This document shows, in pieces, positions 42,725 to 51,505 of a DNA stretch of 64,000 nucleotides (within the stretch, counting starts at the first letter, position 1; each line of letters begins with the position of its first letter). Origin of the DNA: Chryseobacterium sp. FP211-J200 (GTDB lineage: Bacteria > Bacteroidota > Bacteroidia > Flavobacteriales > Weeksellaceae). The stretch covers positions 1 to 64,000 of the forward strand of contig NZ_LSHB01000040.1 in assembly GCF_001643375.1 (NCBI RefSeq), read 5' to 3'. Under the pieces are notes generated by a model, which was not told where the DNA came from, made no database searches, and saw nothing but the letters and a program-made list of their open reading frames with translations. Position numbers and translations under genes: made by a program.

Positions 42725-45304
42725 TTGGCTAAGAAAGAAACCCCGTTAATGACGCAGTACAACACCATCAAGGCAAGATATCCTGATGCACTTTTGCTGT
42801 TCCGCGTGGGAGATTTCTACGAAACCTTTGGGCAGGACGCCATCAGGACTTCTCAAATCCTAGGAATTGTTCTGACCAAAAGAGCCAATGGTGAAGGTCA
42901 TATCGAGTTGGCCGGATTTCCCCATCATTCCGTAGATTCTTACTTACCAAAACTCGTAAGAGCCGGATTGCGTGTTGCAATTTGTGACCAATTGGAAGAC
43001 CCAAAAACAGTCAAAGGCATCGTGAAACGCGGCGTGACAGAATTGGTGACGCCGGGTGTTACCTTCAACGACCAGGTTTTGAGTTCCAAGAAAAATAATT
43101 TCCTGCTTTCTCTTCACAAAGAAAAGGAGAAATACGGATTGGCTTTGGTAGATGTTTCTACAGGAGAATTTCTTGTGAGCGAAGGAAACTTGGAAAAATT
43201 GCTTCACATCGTTCATACGTTCGACCCGAGCGAAATTATCTATCAAAGAACCACAGAACTTCCGACTCAATTAAAAAATAAAAGTGCTTTCAAGCTCGAG
43301 GATTGGGCGTTCAGATATCCTTATGCTTACGAGAAACTGACTGCTCATTTCAAAACACAATCACTGAAAGGTTTTGGGATTGAGGAACATAAATTGGGTG
43401 TTACCGCTGCAGGAGCCATTTTCGCTTATTTAGTTGAAGATACGCATCACGCACTTTTACAGCATATTACAAGAATCAATCTGATTCCGCAAGACGATTA
43501 TCTGATGATGGATGGTTTTACTTTGAGGAATCTGGAAATCGTTTATTCGGCGAGTCAGCAAGGGAAATCGCTTTTGGATATTATCGATAAAACTTCCACG
43601 CCAATGGGCGGAAGATTGTTGAGAAGACGGATCATTCTTCCTTTAAAAAATATCAGCGACATCAACAGAAGACTCAACCTCATCGAGTTTCTGAACAAAG
43701 AAGATGCTTTGAAATATGACATAAAGGATCTATTGAAAGGCATTTCCGATCTGGATAGATTAATAGGAAAATTGGCCGCCGAAAAGATCTCACCGAAAGA
43801 ATTAGGTTACCTCCGTCAATCGGTTGTCAACATTCAGGAAATCAGGACAAAACTGTTGAAATTTCCGGACGTTTTAGCTTGGCTTGACCCCATTATCAAC
43901 CTTGATGAGCTGATCGACTTTATTAAAAATCATTTGAATGATGAGCTTCCGGTCAATATCAACAAAGGCAATGTCATCCGGGAAGAAATTTCAGAAGAAC
44001 TTGATCATCTGAGAAATATTCAAAGTAAAGGTCGCGGATTTCTGGACGAAATGTGCCAGCGCGAAATCGAAAGAACGGGGATCACAAGTCTGAAAATTGA
44101 TTTCAACGGTGTTTTTGGTTATTACATCGAAGTTCGAAATACACATAAAGACAAAGTTCCTGCTGAGTGGATCCGTAAACAAACTCTCGTAAACGCTGAA
44201 CGTTACATTACGGAAGAACTTAAAGAATACGAAACTCAAATCCTTGGCGCAACTGATAAAATCAGCGCATTAGAATTCAAACTCTACAGAAACGTTTGCG
44301 ATAATGTGATGATATACATCGACCAATTGCAGGAAAATTCAAAATTGATTGCACAACTAGACTGCGCAGTTGGCTTGTCAGAATTGTCGGTTGAGGATAA
44401 TTACACCAAACCGATTCTGAACGATTCATTCTCCATCAACATTCAGGAAGGACGTCATCCAATCATCGAAAAATCTTTACCTCTTGGTGAATCTTACATT
44501 CCGAATGATGTTTTCCTGGACAGAGATTCTCAGCAGATCATCATGGTAACCGGACCGAATATGGCGGGTAAATCTGCAATCTTAAGACAAACGGCGATTA
44601 TTTCTTTGCTCGCTCAAATCGGAAGTTTTGTTCCCGCAAAACACGCTGAGATTGGAACTTTAGATAAAATATTTACGAGAGTTGGCGCTTCGGACAATCT
44701 TTCTGCCGGCGAATCTACTTTTATGGTAGAAATGAATGAAGCGGCGAATATCCTTAATAATATCTCGGACAGAAGTTTGATCTTGCTTGATGAGATCGGG
44801 CGTGGAACTTCCACTTACGACGGTGTTTCCATCGCTTGGGCGATCGCAGAATATCTTCATCAACATCCAACGCAACCGAAAACTTTATTTGCAACTCATT
44901 ATCACGAGCTGAACGAAATGTCCATCAATTTCGAGCGAATTAAGAATTTCCACGTTTCCATTCAGGAAGCGAAAGGAACAATTATCTTCTTAAGAAAATT
45001 AATTTCTGGCGGAAGCGAACATAGTTTTGGGATTCACGTGGCGAAATTGGCTGGAATGCCTTCGAAAGTGGTAAACCGTGCGAATGAGATCTTGAAAACT
45101 TTGGAATCTAGCAGATCCACCCAAGAATCTGGCGACAAAATAAAACGCGTCACCGAAGAAAATCTTCAACTTTCATTTTTCCAATTGGATGATCCGGTTC
45201 TGGAAAATATCCGCGAAGAACTCACAAAAATTGACATCAATACTTTGACGCCAATTGAAGCTCTCATGAAGCTGAATTCGATTAAGAAAATGATTGGGAA
45301 ATAA
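42725..45304 (+). CDS. mutS: DNA mismatch repair protein MutS
   Basis: 859 aa. The start codon is TTG at 42725, chosen because AKKETPLMTQYN matches the usual MutS N-terminus and the promoter box lies just before it. Mismatch-binding domain with the Phe-x-Glu wedge in GDFYETF (about 30-36), connector, lever and clamp domains, then the ABC-type ATPase: Walker A GPNMAGKSAILRQ near residue 610, signature SAGESTFMVEM and Walker B LILLDEIGRGTST. It works with MutL (4.5 kb); its domains look complete. Its stop codon lies 3 nt from the end of the convergent lipoprotein gene. Confidence 0.96.
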   Translation: MAKKETPLMTQYNTIKARYPDALLLFRVGDFYETFGQDAIRTSQILGIVLTKRANGEGHIELAGFPHHSVDSYLPKLVRAGLRVAICDQLEDPKTVKGIVKRGVTELVTPGVTFNDQVLSSKKNNFLLSLHKEKEKYGLALVDVSTGEFLVSEGNLEKLLHIVHTFDPSEIIYQRTTELPTQLKNKSAFKLEDWAFRYPYAYEKLTAHFKTQSLKGFGIEEHKLGVTAAGAIFAYLVEDTHHALLQHITRINLIPQDDYLMMDGFTLRNLEIVYSASQQGKSLLDIIDKTSTPMGGRLLRRRIILPLKNISDINRRLNLIEFLNKEDALKYDIKDLLKGISDLDRLIGKLAAEKISPKELGYLRQSVVNIQEIRTKLLKFPDVLAWLDPIINLDELIDFIKNHLNDELPVNINKGNVIREEISEELDHLRNIQSKGRGFLDEMCQREIERTGITSLKIDFNGVFGYYIEVRNTHKDKVPAEWIRKQTLVNAERYITEELKEYETQILGATDKISALEFKLYRNVCDNVMIYIDQLQENSKLIAQLDCAVGLSELSVEDNYTKPILNDSFSINIQEGRHPIIEKSLPLGESYIPNDVFLDRDSQQIIMVTGPNMAGKSAILRQTAIISLLAQIGSFVPAKHAEIGTLDKIFTRVGASDNLSAGESTFMVEMNEAANILNNISDRSLILLDEIGRGTSTYDGVSIAWAIAEYLHQHPTQPKTLFATHYHELNEMSINFERIKNFHVSIQEAKGTIIFLRKLISGGSEHSFGIHVAKLAGMPSKVVNRANEILKTLESSRSTQESGDKIKRVTEENLQLSFFQLDDPVLENIREELTKIDINTLTPIEALMKLNSIKKMIGK

Positions 45305-45307
45305 TCC

Positions 45308-45502
45308 CTATTTAGCTGAATCTTTTTTAACCGCAACCGTATCCACTTTCTTAGAATCCGTAGAAAGTGCTGCAGAATCTACGCCTTCATTTCGCATATG
45401 TTCTGCGCTGTGGTCGTCTTTACGCTGTTCACGCTTGTCTTTGTCTGGGATACAGCTGGTAGCCAATAATGCGAACGAACTGAATATGAATAACTTTTTC
45501 AT
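45308..45502 (-). CDS. Short lipoprotein
   Basis: 64 aa. SPII signal KKLFIFSSFALLATSC (lipobox ATSC), then a highly charged Lys/Asp/Ser tail without fold (VDSAALSTDSKKVDTVAVKKD). Similar in style to the lipoprotein after mutL's operon. Small, but the signal peptide and the neat convergent end with mutS support a real gene. Confidence 0.65.
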   Translation of the reverse strand: MKKLFIFSSFALLATSCIPDKDKREQRKDDHSAEHMRNEGVDSAALSTDSKKVDTVAVKKDSAK

Positions 45503-45561
45503 CGGAATAAATTTTGTGGTTATGTGATATAAAAATGGTCAAAAATCAAACCGAAAATTTA

Positions 45562-45951
45562 TTATTCTGCATTGAACGCAGCAGGAAATCTAAATTGTGA
45601 TCTAGCCGGCTTCCCATCAGACATTGCTGGAATCCATTTTGTTTTAATTTTTTTGACCGCAGCTACGCTTGCTGTGTTGAAATCTGCATTAGCTCCTTCC
45701 GCTTTGACATCAGAAATAGTTCCGTCTTTCTCTACCATAAAAGAAACAGTGGTACGAAAAACACCTTTTTGTTTTATGTCTTTTGTTTTGATATTGTTTA
45801 CAAACTCTGTTCTAAAAGCTGCAATCCCACCGGGAAAAGACGCTTGCTGCTCTACAGGTCCAACAACCGTTTCCTTCGGCGCAACGCCAACTTCTTGAGA
45901 AAAAGTCAAAATGCTTGAGAAAATCCCAAAAATTAAAATCAATTTTTTCAT
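45562..45951 (-). CDS. Exported TonB C-terminal-domain protein
   Basis: 129 aa. Signal peptide KKLILIFGIFSSILTFSQ, then one TonB_C-type domain (about 35-125): PGGIAAFRTEFVNNIK, TTVSFMVEKDGTISDV, AAVKKIKTKWIPAMSDGKP, FRFPAAF. It has no transmembrane anchor or Pro-rich linker, so it is not a full TonB; such free domains are frequent in Bacteroidota envelopes. Function unknown. Confidence 0.82.
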   Translation of the reverse strand: MKKLILIFGIFSSILTFSQEVGVAPKETVVGPVEQQASFPGGIAAFRTEFVNNIKTKDIKQKGVFRTTVSFMVEKDGTISDVKAEGANADFNTASVAAVKKIKTKWIPAMSDGKPARSQFRFPAAFNAE

Positions 45952-45990
45952 AATCCTTTTTTACCCAAAGATATTGATTTGTTTAATTTG

Positions 45991-46641
45991 ATGGTGATAT
46001 CAAATACAATTTTTAAATTTGATCATATTAGAATCAATCGTCTGGGAAATTTTAAATTTTTGGAAACGCACAATTTCTTCTCAAAATATGAGACGGCGAT
46101 AGCGTTTGGATTGCTTGCCTTGCAATATCTTTTCATCGCAATGTTTCCGAATACCCAAAATTCCGATATTGAGAAAAATTACATCTATCTCTGGTTCTTT
46201 GATATTTTCCTGGCCATTCCGATTATCATTCTGACTTATTTTCCAGATTTGGTCAGGCGGATCATCTTATTAGTTATTCTAGTAAGTGCTTTCGCATTTT
46301 TCTTTTTCAAATTTGGTTTCAATTCCGTTTATTTCAATACATTTATTGCGATATTTTTGGCAAATCGATTTTTACTCTTCAACCTGAGTCCGGAAGACCA
46401 AGAGAATTTAACAGGTGACAAGTTCAAACGGTTTTTGTTGGCATTTCCCGTCGGTTTTGTGGTGACAGTCGCAGAATCGATCTTAGGGAAAATCGGCATC
46501 ATCCATCACGAGAGATTGGGTGAAAATAGCGTCGTGATGTCAACATTCGGCAAGGTTTTTCTCTTCGTGAGTTATTACGGCTTGATCTCTTATCTGGAAT
46601 ATCGAAAAGTCAAATATCCTAACCGTAAATTCTTTTTATGA
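45991..46641 (+). CDS. Polytopic membrane protein of unknown function
   Basis: 216 aa from ATG 45991 (a TTG four codons earlier is less likely). A soluble N-terminus of about 35 residues precedes five or six membrane helices. No family recognised. It overlaps the next gene by 4 nt (ATGA), so the two are co-translated. Confidence 0.7.
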   Translation: MVISNTIFKFDHIRINRLGNFKFLETHNFFSKYETAIAFGLLALQYLFIAMFPNTQNSDIEKNYIYLWFFDIFLAIPIIILTYFPDLVRRIILLVILVSAFAFFFFKFGFNSVYFNTFIAIFLANRFLLFNLSPEDQENLTGDKFKRFLLAFPVGFVVTVAESILGKIGIIHHERLGENSVVMSTFGKVFLFVSYYGLISYLEYRKVKYPNRKFFL

Positions 46642-47012
46642 AATTCAATCTAAAATATTTCCTGATCGCTGTTGCAATTTTCGTTGTCGAAGTTTTGATT
46701 GCTACAAAACTGAAAGATATTTTCTTCGTTAGAGCTTATCTGGGCGACGTTTTTGTGGTGATGCTGATGTACTATTTCATCAAAGCTTTTTTCGACCTCG
46801 ATGCTACAAAACTGATCATTGGGATTTTTGTTTTCTCTTGTTTAATAGAATTTCTCCAGTATTTTCATTTTGGAGAATTACTAGGTTTCAAAGACAATAG
46901 GATTGTGATGATTGTGCTGGGAAATTCCTTTAGCTGGATCGATATTCTTTGCTATTTCGCAGGATGCGTGATTTTGTATTTGATTGAATTTAGGAATTTA
47001 TCAAAAGTTTAA
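46638..47012 (+). CDS. DUF2809 membrane protein
   Basis: 124 aa, four membrane helices. The DUF2809 pattern is visible: GDVFVVMLMYYFIKAFF (about 36-52), IEFLQYFHFGELLGF (about 70-84) and NSFSWIDILCYFAGCVILY (about 97-115). VanZ-like in topology; function unknown. Confidence 0.85.
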   Translation: MKFNLKYFLIAVAIFVVEVLIATKLKDIFFVRAYLGDVFVVMLMYYFIKAFFDLDATKLIIGIFVFSCLIEFLQYFHFGELLGFKDNRIVMIVLGNSFSWIDILCYFAGCVILYLIEFRNLSKV

Positions 47013-47035
47013 TTCTAATATTTTATAAATGAAAT

Positions 47036-47659
47036 TTAATGCCCTTCAACATAACTCATATATTCCTTCATATAATTCAAAGATCTGTCACTCATTGTAG
47101 AGAACTCGAAAATCTCATTTTTTCTGACAACATATCTTGTATTAAATGTTCGGTTGCAGTTGCCATCACCGGCGTGAGACACCTCATCTAATAATTCGTA
47201 ATTCTTCGTAGCAATTTCTTCATTATCAAATTCATAGACGCAGATCTTAAATTCATAATAATAGCTTCTTAATTTCTTTTTTGAATAAGCTCGGCTATTG
47301 TATTTTATTTTTTTGGAATTACTTTTTACCGAGTAAGTTCGCATGCCAGTACTTTCGATATTATATTGTATATGCTTCACACAATCGAAGACAAAACGAT
47401 ATTCCGGTTCTTCATTTTCCACTGTATGTGCCGAAATGGAAAAGTCGTTCTTTTCTAATTCGTTTGTCAAATTGTTTATGATATCAGTATTATCAGGCTT
47501 ATTAACTGTTCGGATGGTATCTTGGATATATTTTGCATTGAATAATTGATACATAATCGAATCTTCCACATTTTTATGACAAGAGTATGTTATCAAACAA
47601 TTGAAGATCACTAAAATGCAGAAAAAGAAGCCTTTGTTTAATTGATGTTTACGCCTCAT
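47036..47659 (-). CDS. Lipoprotein of unknown function
   Basis: 207 aa. The signal region KGFFFCILVIFNCLITYSC ends in a probable lipobox (TYSC) at about residue 27. The rest is polar and rich in Tyr, Asn and Lys, with several Cys (FDCVKH, GNCNRT) and no known domain. AT-rich. It lies 11 nt downstream of the YARHG gene. Confidence 0.65.
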   Translation of the reverse strand: MRRKHQLNKGFFFCILVIFNCLITYSCHKNVEDSIMYQLFNAKYIQDTIRTVNKPDNTDIINNLTNELEKNDFSISAHTVENEEPEYRFVFDCVKHIQYNIESTGMRTYSVKSNSKKIKYNSRAYSKKKLRSYYYEFKICVYEFDNEEIATKNYELLDEVSHAGDGNCNRTFNTRYVVRKNEIFEFSTMSDRSLNYMKEYMSYVEGH

Positions 47660-47670
47660 ATTTCTGATGA

Positions 47671-48585
47671 TTACCGCCCAAAAGTATCGTAATGGTCTTC
47701 CGCGTATTTGATAAAACGATTGAGAAGTGCCGCATTTTCCTTTTCTAAAGGTGAAAGTTCCGCGTCCACATTGTTAGAAACCGGAACATACCAATCCGAC
47801 TGATTGAAGAATTGACGGAAAGTCTCTTTCTTGAACGAGTAGCCGTGTCTTGCAAAAATGGCGTTCTTGATGATCTCCATATCCAGTTTTGGCAGGTTTT
47901 TCAAATCCTTTTCCGTGAGTTTCTGCTTCGAAGCGTTGATGGCGAAGATCGCATTGGTCGCGTATCGCTGTTGGTCCGTCTCGTAGGTTCCTTGGTCATT
48001 ACCATTTTCATCTTTTCCGAAGGACATTTTTTTCATTTTATGGCTTGTCCAGTCCACAACGTCTGTGTCTTTATCCAGCATGAAGTTTGGATTGTAAACA
48101 AATTCTTTCTTCACGAGTTTTAAGCCTTTCTTTTTTATCCTCACAGCAGTTTGATCAAATGCGGTCCAAATTCCAACCAAACTGTCGCCTTTTATTTTAA
48201 CATCAAACCTCCCATCGGTTTTATCATCTCCTGGCTCATCCAAAATAAACGAATTGGTATTCTCATTCAGGATTCCGCGAAAAAGTCTTTGATTGCCATT
48301 CAGAACACTTTGTCCGTAAACGCTATCCTTGGTGATCTTATTAATTTTAAAGGAAATCTTTTTCACCATATCTTCTTCGTCATATTCACCATCATTGATA
48401 CTATAATCTGGAGAAAAAAAACCGTAATAGACGCCGTACATTTCCTTATGAATTTCCGGAGTCTGATTTGCAATTAAGGAATCTTTCTCAGGTTTCGTTT
48501 CGCTGATCTCTGTCTTTTCTTTTTTGCAGGAAATCACAGTAAGAGATAAGATCAGGCTTGTTAAAATCAAGTTTAAGTGTTTCAT
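47671..48585 (-). CDS. YARHG-domain lipoprotein
   Basis: 304 aa. SPII signal with lipobox VISC (KHLNLILTSLILSLTVISC). The C-terminal YARHG domain is clear: IIKNAIFARHGYSF followed by FRQFFNQSDWYVP (about 240-270). Residues 50-160 form a beta-rich unit with GVYYGFF and VGIWTAFD. YARHG domains are presumed extracellular; function not established. The first 98 nt overlap, in another frame, the end of the DUF2306 gene. Confidence 0.85.
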   Translation of the reverse strand: MKHLNLILTSLILSLTVISCKKEKTEISETKPEKDSLIANQTPEIHKEMYGVYYGFFSPDYSINDGEYDEEDMVKKISFKINKITKDSVYGQSVLNGNQRLFRGILNENTNSFILDEPGDDKTDGRFDVKIKGDSLVGIWTAFDQTAVRIKKKGLKLVKKEFVYNPNFMLDKDTDVVDWTSHKMKKMSFGKDENGNDQGTYETDQQRYATNAIFAINASKQKLTEKDLKNLPKLDMEIIKNAIFARHGYSFKKETFRQFFNQSDWYVPVSNNVDAELSPLEKENAALLNRFIKYAEDHYDTFGR

Positions 48586-49216
48586 CGTCTTTGTTTTTGA
48601 TCAAATATTCTACTAACAATAAGTTCGGAACCCAACCAAGCCACGCAATGATCTGATAAACATCCATAGGATTGGGATGGAATAAATATACTAAAATTAC
48701 TTTCCACATTCTCAATGTAATTGCAGAAAGTGCCAATGCATAACTTCGCCACATCCAAAATTGATGCTGCTGAATATTTCGTTTCCGAATTTCTGTGTAA
48801 GATCTGTAAGTCGTGTAGAACCAAAGAATTCCCAAAACAACAAATGAGACTTTCGCAATTGATCCGCCATTGGCAAAAATACCGATATAAATCCCTGATA
48901 ATGATGATAAAAGCAACGTCACAAAAACATAGATCCGCCCTGAAAACCGATGCAGATATTTTAAATTTTTATCAAAAAAAACAGCAATAAATCCTGCCAT
49001 CAAAGCGAAAATACTGCTGTAAACGTGTACGTAAAAAATCGGTAGATATTCCGGTCTGGAAGTGACTTCCGTTTGTTTGATCATTAGAAAACTGACATTG
49101 GAACTGGTTGGAATATAGTCCAACGTGATCTTCAGCATCAATCCAAAAAAGTAAATAAAAGTAATTGCGACAATGGCTTTTACAATGACAACTTTGGACT
49201 TGATAAAACGGAGCAT
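48488..49216 (-). CDS. DUF2306 membrane protein
   Basis: 242 aa, about seven membrane helices. It carries the DUF2306 marks HRFSGRIYVF (about 90-99) and a QHQFWMWRSYALALSAITLRMW block (about 149-170). Its final 32 codons run 98 nt into the YARHG gene in a different frame. The C-terminal tail LISYCDFLQKRKDRDQRNET is not membrane-embedded and may be a late extension caused by loss of an earlier stop. Function unknown. Confidence 0.8.
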   Translation of the reverse strand: MLRFIKSKVVIVKAIVAITFIYFFGLMLKITLDYIPTSSNVSFLMIKQTEVTSRPEYLPIFYVHVYSSIFALMAGFIAVFFDKNLKYLHRFSGRIYVFVTLLLSSLSGIYIGIFANGGSIAKVSFVVLGILWFYTTYRSYTEIRKRNIQQHQFWMWRSYALALSAITLRMWKVILVYLFHPNPMDVYQIIAWLGWVPNLLLVEYLIKNKDDETLKLDFNKPDLISYCDFLQKRKDRDQRNET

Positions 49217-49228
49217 TGCCCTATTTTT

Positions 49229-49561
49229 TTAAATCGGAATGAAAATAAGAGCAGCGATAGCAGCCAGCGCAATGGCAGCAGAAAGCAAAATGTCCGGTTT
49301 CTTGATCTCTCTCACCTCGCTCTTCTCGATCTCAACCATCTCTCCGGCTTTGTTTTTACCGTAGATCTTGGTAGCATCCACCTTCAGAACTTCGATTTTT
49401 TGAGATTTTGCATCCTTGGTCTGGATCGTATATTTTTTATAAAGTTCTATCGAGTTGTCGTACATCGGCTTGTTGGGAGAAACCACTCTTGTCTGGCAAG
49501 AAGCAAGGATGAAAAACACCGATAAAACTAGAATTCTAAGTATATTTTTTGAATATTTCAT
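49229..49561 (-). CDS. Small lipoprotein with C-terminal membrane helix
   Basis: 110 aa. SPII signal with lipobox LASC (NILRILVLSVFFILASC), a beta-rich middle (KKYTIQTKDAKSQKIEVLKVDATKIY in positions about 43-68) and a hydrophobic C-terminus (LLSAAIALAAIAALIFI). Shares design with the protein at 41103-41585. It lies 12 nt upstream of the DUF2306 gene in the same direction. Confidence 0.7.
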   Translation of the reverse strand: MKYSKNILRILVLSVFFILASCQTRVVSPNKPMYDNSIELYKKYTIQTKDAKSQKIEVLKVDATKIYGKNKAGEMVEIEKSEVREIKKPDILLSAAIALAAIAALIFIPI

Positions 49562-49602
49562 TTTAAATTAAATATGTTTTCAAAGTTAATAAAAGATTTG
49601 AT

Positions 49603-50814
49603 TCAAATAGAATTAAGATGTTGCGAAATCAGCCAACCCTCACTCCAACAAGCTTGGAAATTAAACCCACCTGTAACCGCATCTATATCAAGAACTTCGC
49701 CAGAAATATAAAAATCAGGAAGAATTTTTGACGCCATATTTTTGAAGTTGATTTCTTTCAGATCAACACCTCCGGCTGTTACGAATTCGTCTTTAAAAGT
49801 CGATTTTCCCGTGACTTTCAATTTTTTAGCACAAAGGTTTTCCAGGATCAATGACATTTCTTTTCCGGAAAGATTAGCGATCTGTTTATCCGGATCAATG
49901 TGATTGACTTCCAAAATCTTGTTCCAAAAACGGTTGGTCACTTCAAATATTTTGGATTGCCCGATGGACCGTTTCGGATTGCTGTTTTTGAATTCTTTCA
50001 ATTCGTCTTCAGCTTCTGAGATTGGTTTGGAGATGAAATTGACCTCGATATCAAAAGTATATTTCAACTTCGCCAGATTTCTAGCTTCCCATGCCGAAAT
50101 CTTCAAAATCGCAGGACCAGAAAGTCCCCAATGTGTGATGAGAAGTGGACAGGACTCTTCCGTCTTCAAACTTGGAATGCTGACTTCTGCATTTTCGAAA
50201 CTCGTTCCCGGAAGGTCTTTCAACAAATCATCTTTGATATTGAAAGTAAAAAGCGAAGGAACCGCCTCCACAATTTTGTGTCCAAGATTTTGGATTAATT
50301 TGACCGACTTCGGAGAACTTCCAGTCGTATAAATAACGATGTCTGCAGTGAAATCGCCTTGTTTCGTCCTGATCAGATAAGCTTCATCTTGTTTAATGAT
50401 CTCAGAAACGGAAACCTGAGTTTTGACTTCGAAGTTTTTATTTTTAACTTCATTGACCATCGCATTGATGATACTTTGCGAAGAATCTGTGGTCGGGAAG
50501 ACACGGTTATCCTTTTCGATCTTCAAAGGCACACCTCTGGTTTCAAACCAATCCATCGTGTCGCCAGGTTGAAACTTTGTGAAAACACTCAGCAATTCGC
50601 GGTTTCCCCTTGGGTAGAAATTCACCAATTCTCTTGGGTCGAAACAAGCGTGCGTCACGTTGCACCGGCCACCTCCGGAGATTTTCACTTTCTGTAAAAC
50701 ATCCGAATTTTGCTCGAGGATTGTCACATAATATTGGTTCTCATCAAGATTTGCAGCCGTAAAAAATCCAGCTGCGCCGCCTCCAATGATGATGATTCTT
50801 TTCTTTTTTGACAT
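49603..50814 (-). CDS. NAD(P)/FAD-dependent oxidoreductase, BaiN/HI0933 family
   Basis: 403 aa from ATG 50814; a further upstream start would only add an unrelated 20-residue tail. Rossmann FAD-binding GGGAAGFFTA (about 10-19) and the GGGRCNVTHACF block (about 47-58) are typical of HI0933-like flavoproteins. WGLSGPAIL lies mid-protein, and near the end are TAGGVDLKEI and ITGGFNFQACWSEG-like FAD contacts (TGGFNFQ). Such enzymes reduce unsaturated rings or side chains; the substrate is unknown. Confidence 0.88.
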   Translation of the reverse strand: MSKKKRIIIIGGGAAGFFTAANLDENQYYVTILEQNSDVLQKVKISGGGRCNVTHACFDPRELVNFYPRGNRELLSVFTKFQPGDTMDWFETRGVPLKIEKDNRVFPTTDSSQSIINAMVNEVKNKNFEVKTQVSVSEIIKQDEAYLIRTKQGDFTADIVIYTTGSSPKSVKLIQNLGHKIVEAVPSLFTFNIKDDLLKDLPGTSFENAEVSIPSLKTEESCPLLITHWGLSGPAILKISAWEARNLAKLKYTFDIEVNFISKPISEAEDELKEFKNSNPKRSIGQSKIFEVTNRFWNKILEVNHIDPDKQIANLSGKEMSLILENLCAKKLKVTGKSTFKDEFVTAGGVDLKEINFKNMASKILPDFYISGEVLDIDAVTGGFNFQACWSEGWLISQHLNSI

Positions 50815-50936
50815 TAATCTAATTTTCTTCAGTAACAAATATGTCTCGCCTTCGTCACTTTGTATTCGATGCACAAAATTACATTTTTAAGATCCATCTC
50901 AAATGGTTAATTTTGAAGAATATTAAAATCGAAAAC

Positions 50937-51431
50937 ATGTCTGTTTATTACCATAAATTTGAAGTACGCTGGAGCGATATCGACGCGAACCGTCATCTTG
51001 GAAACTCCACTTATGTAGATTACTGTTCACAAACCCGAATGGCCTTTCTCAACAAAAACAAGATCGGCTTGACACAACTCAACCGTTGGGGCGTGGGTCC
51101 GGTGATGATGCATGAGAAATATTCTTTCTTCAGAGAGATCTATGCTGACCAGACAGTTTATGTAGGCTTGGAGGTTGCTGCAATCTCAGAAGATGGTTCT
51201 ATCTATCAGTTTGTTCACAAATTTTATTTGCCTGATGGAACACATTGTGCAACAGCTGAAGCAACAGGTGTTTGGATCGATATCATGTTGAGAAAAATCA
51301 CAACACCGCCGGAAGACATCACCTTGGTCATGAACGAATTCAAATCTGAGAATGTGAATGTGATCACAAGAGAATTCCTGAAAACATTGCCTTTCCGACC
51401 GGAGAACATTGGTCCTGAAATATTCAAATAA
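50937..51431 (+). CDS. Acyl-CoA thioesterase, hotdog (4HBT) fold
   Basis: 164 aa from ATG 50937; the 32 codons upstream in frame are AT-rich and family-unlike. Hotdog signature VRWSDIDANRHLGNSTYVDY (about 10-29), with the Asp at the active-site position. One domain; probably a dimer or tetramer hydrolysing an acyl-CoA. Divergent from the BaiN-like gene, followed by thiL after 75 nt of TGATCATTGATAATCGATT-type words. Confidence 0.87.
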   Translation: MSVYYHKFEVRWSDIDANRHLGNSTYVDYCSQTRMAFLNKNKIGLTQLNRWGVGPVMMHEKYSFFREIYADQTVYVGLEVAAISEDGSIYQFVHKFYLPDGTHCATAEATGVWIDIMLRKITTPPEDITLVMNEFKSENVNVITREFLKTLPFRPENIGPEIFK

Positions 51432-51505
51432 ATGATCATTGATAATCGATTAAAAATTTTTTTTCGTTTGTCATTGATCAATCATCATTAATCAATTATA
51501 AAAAA

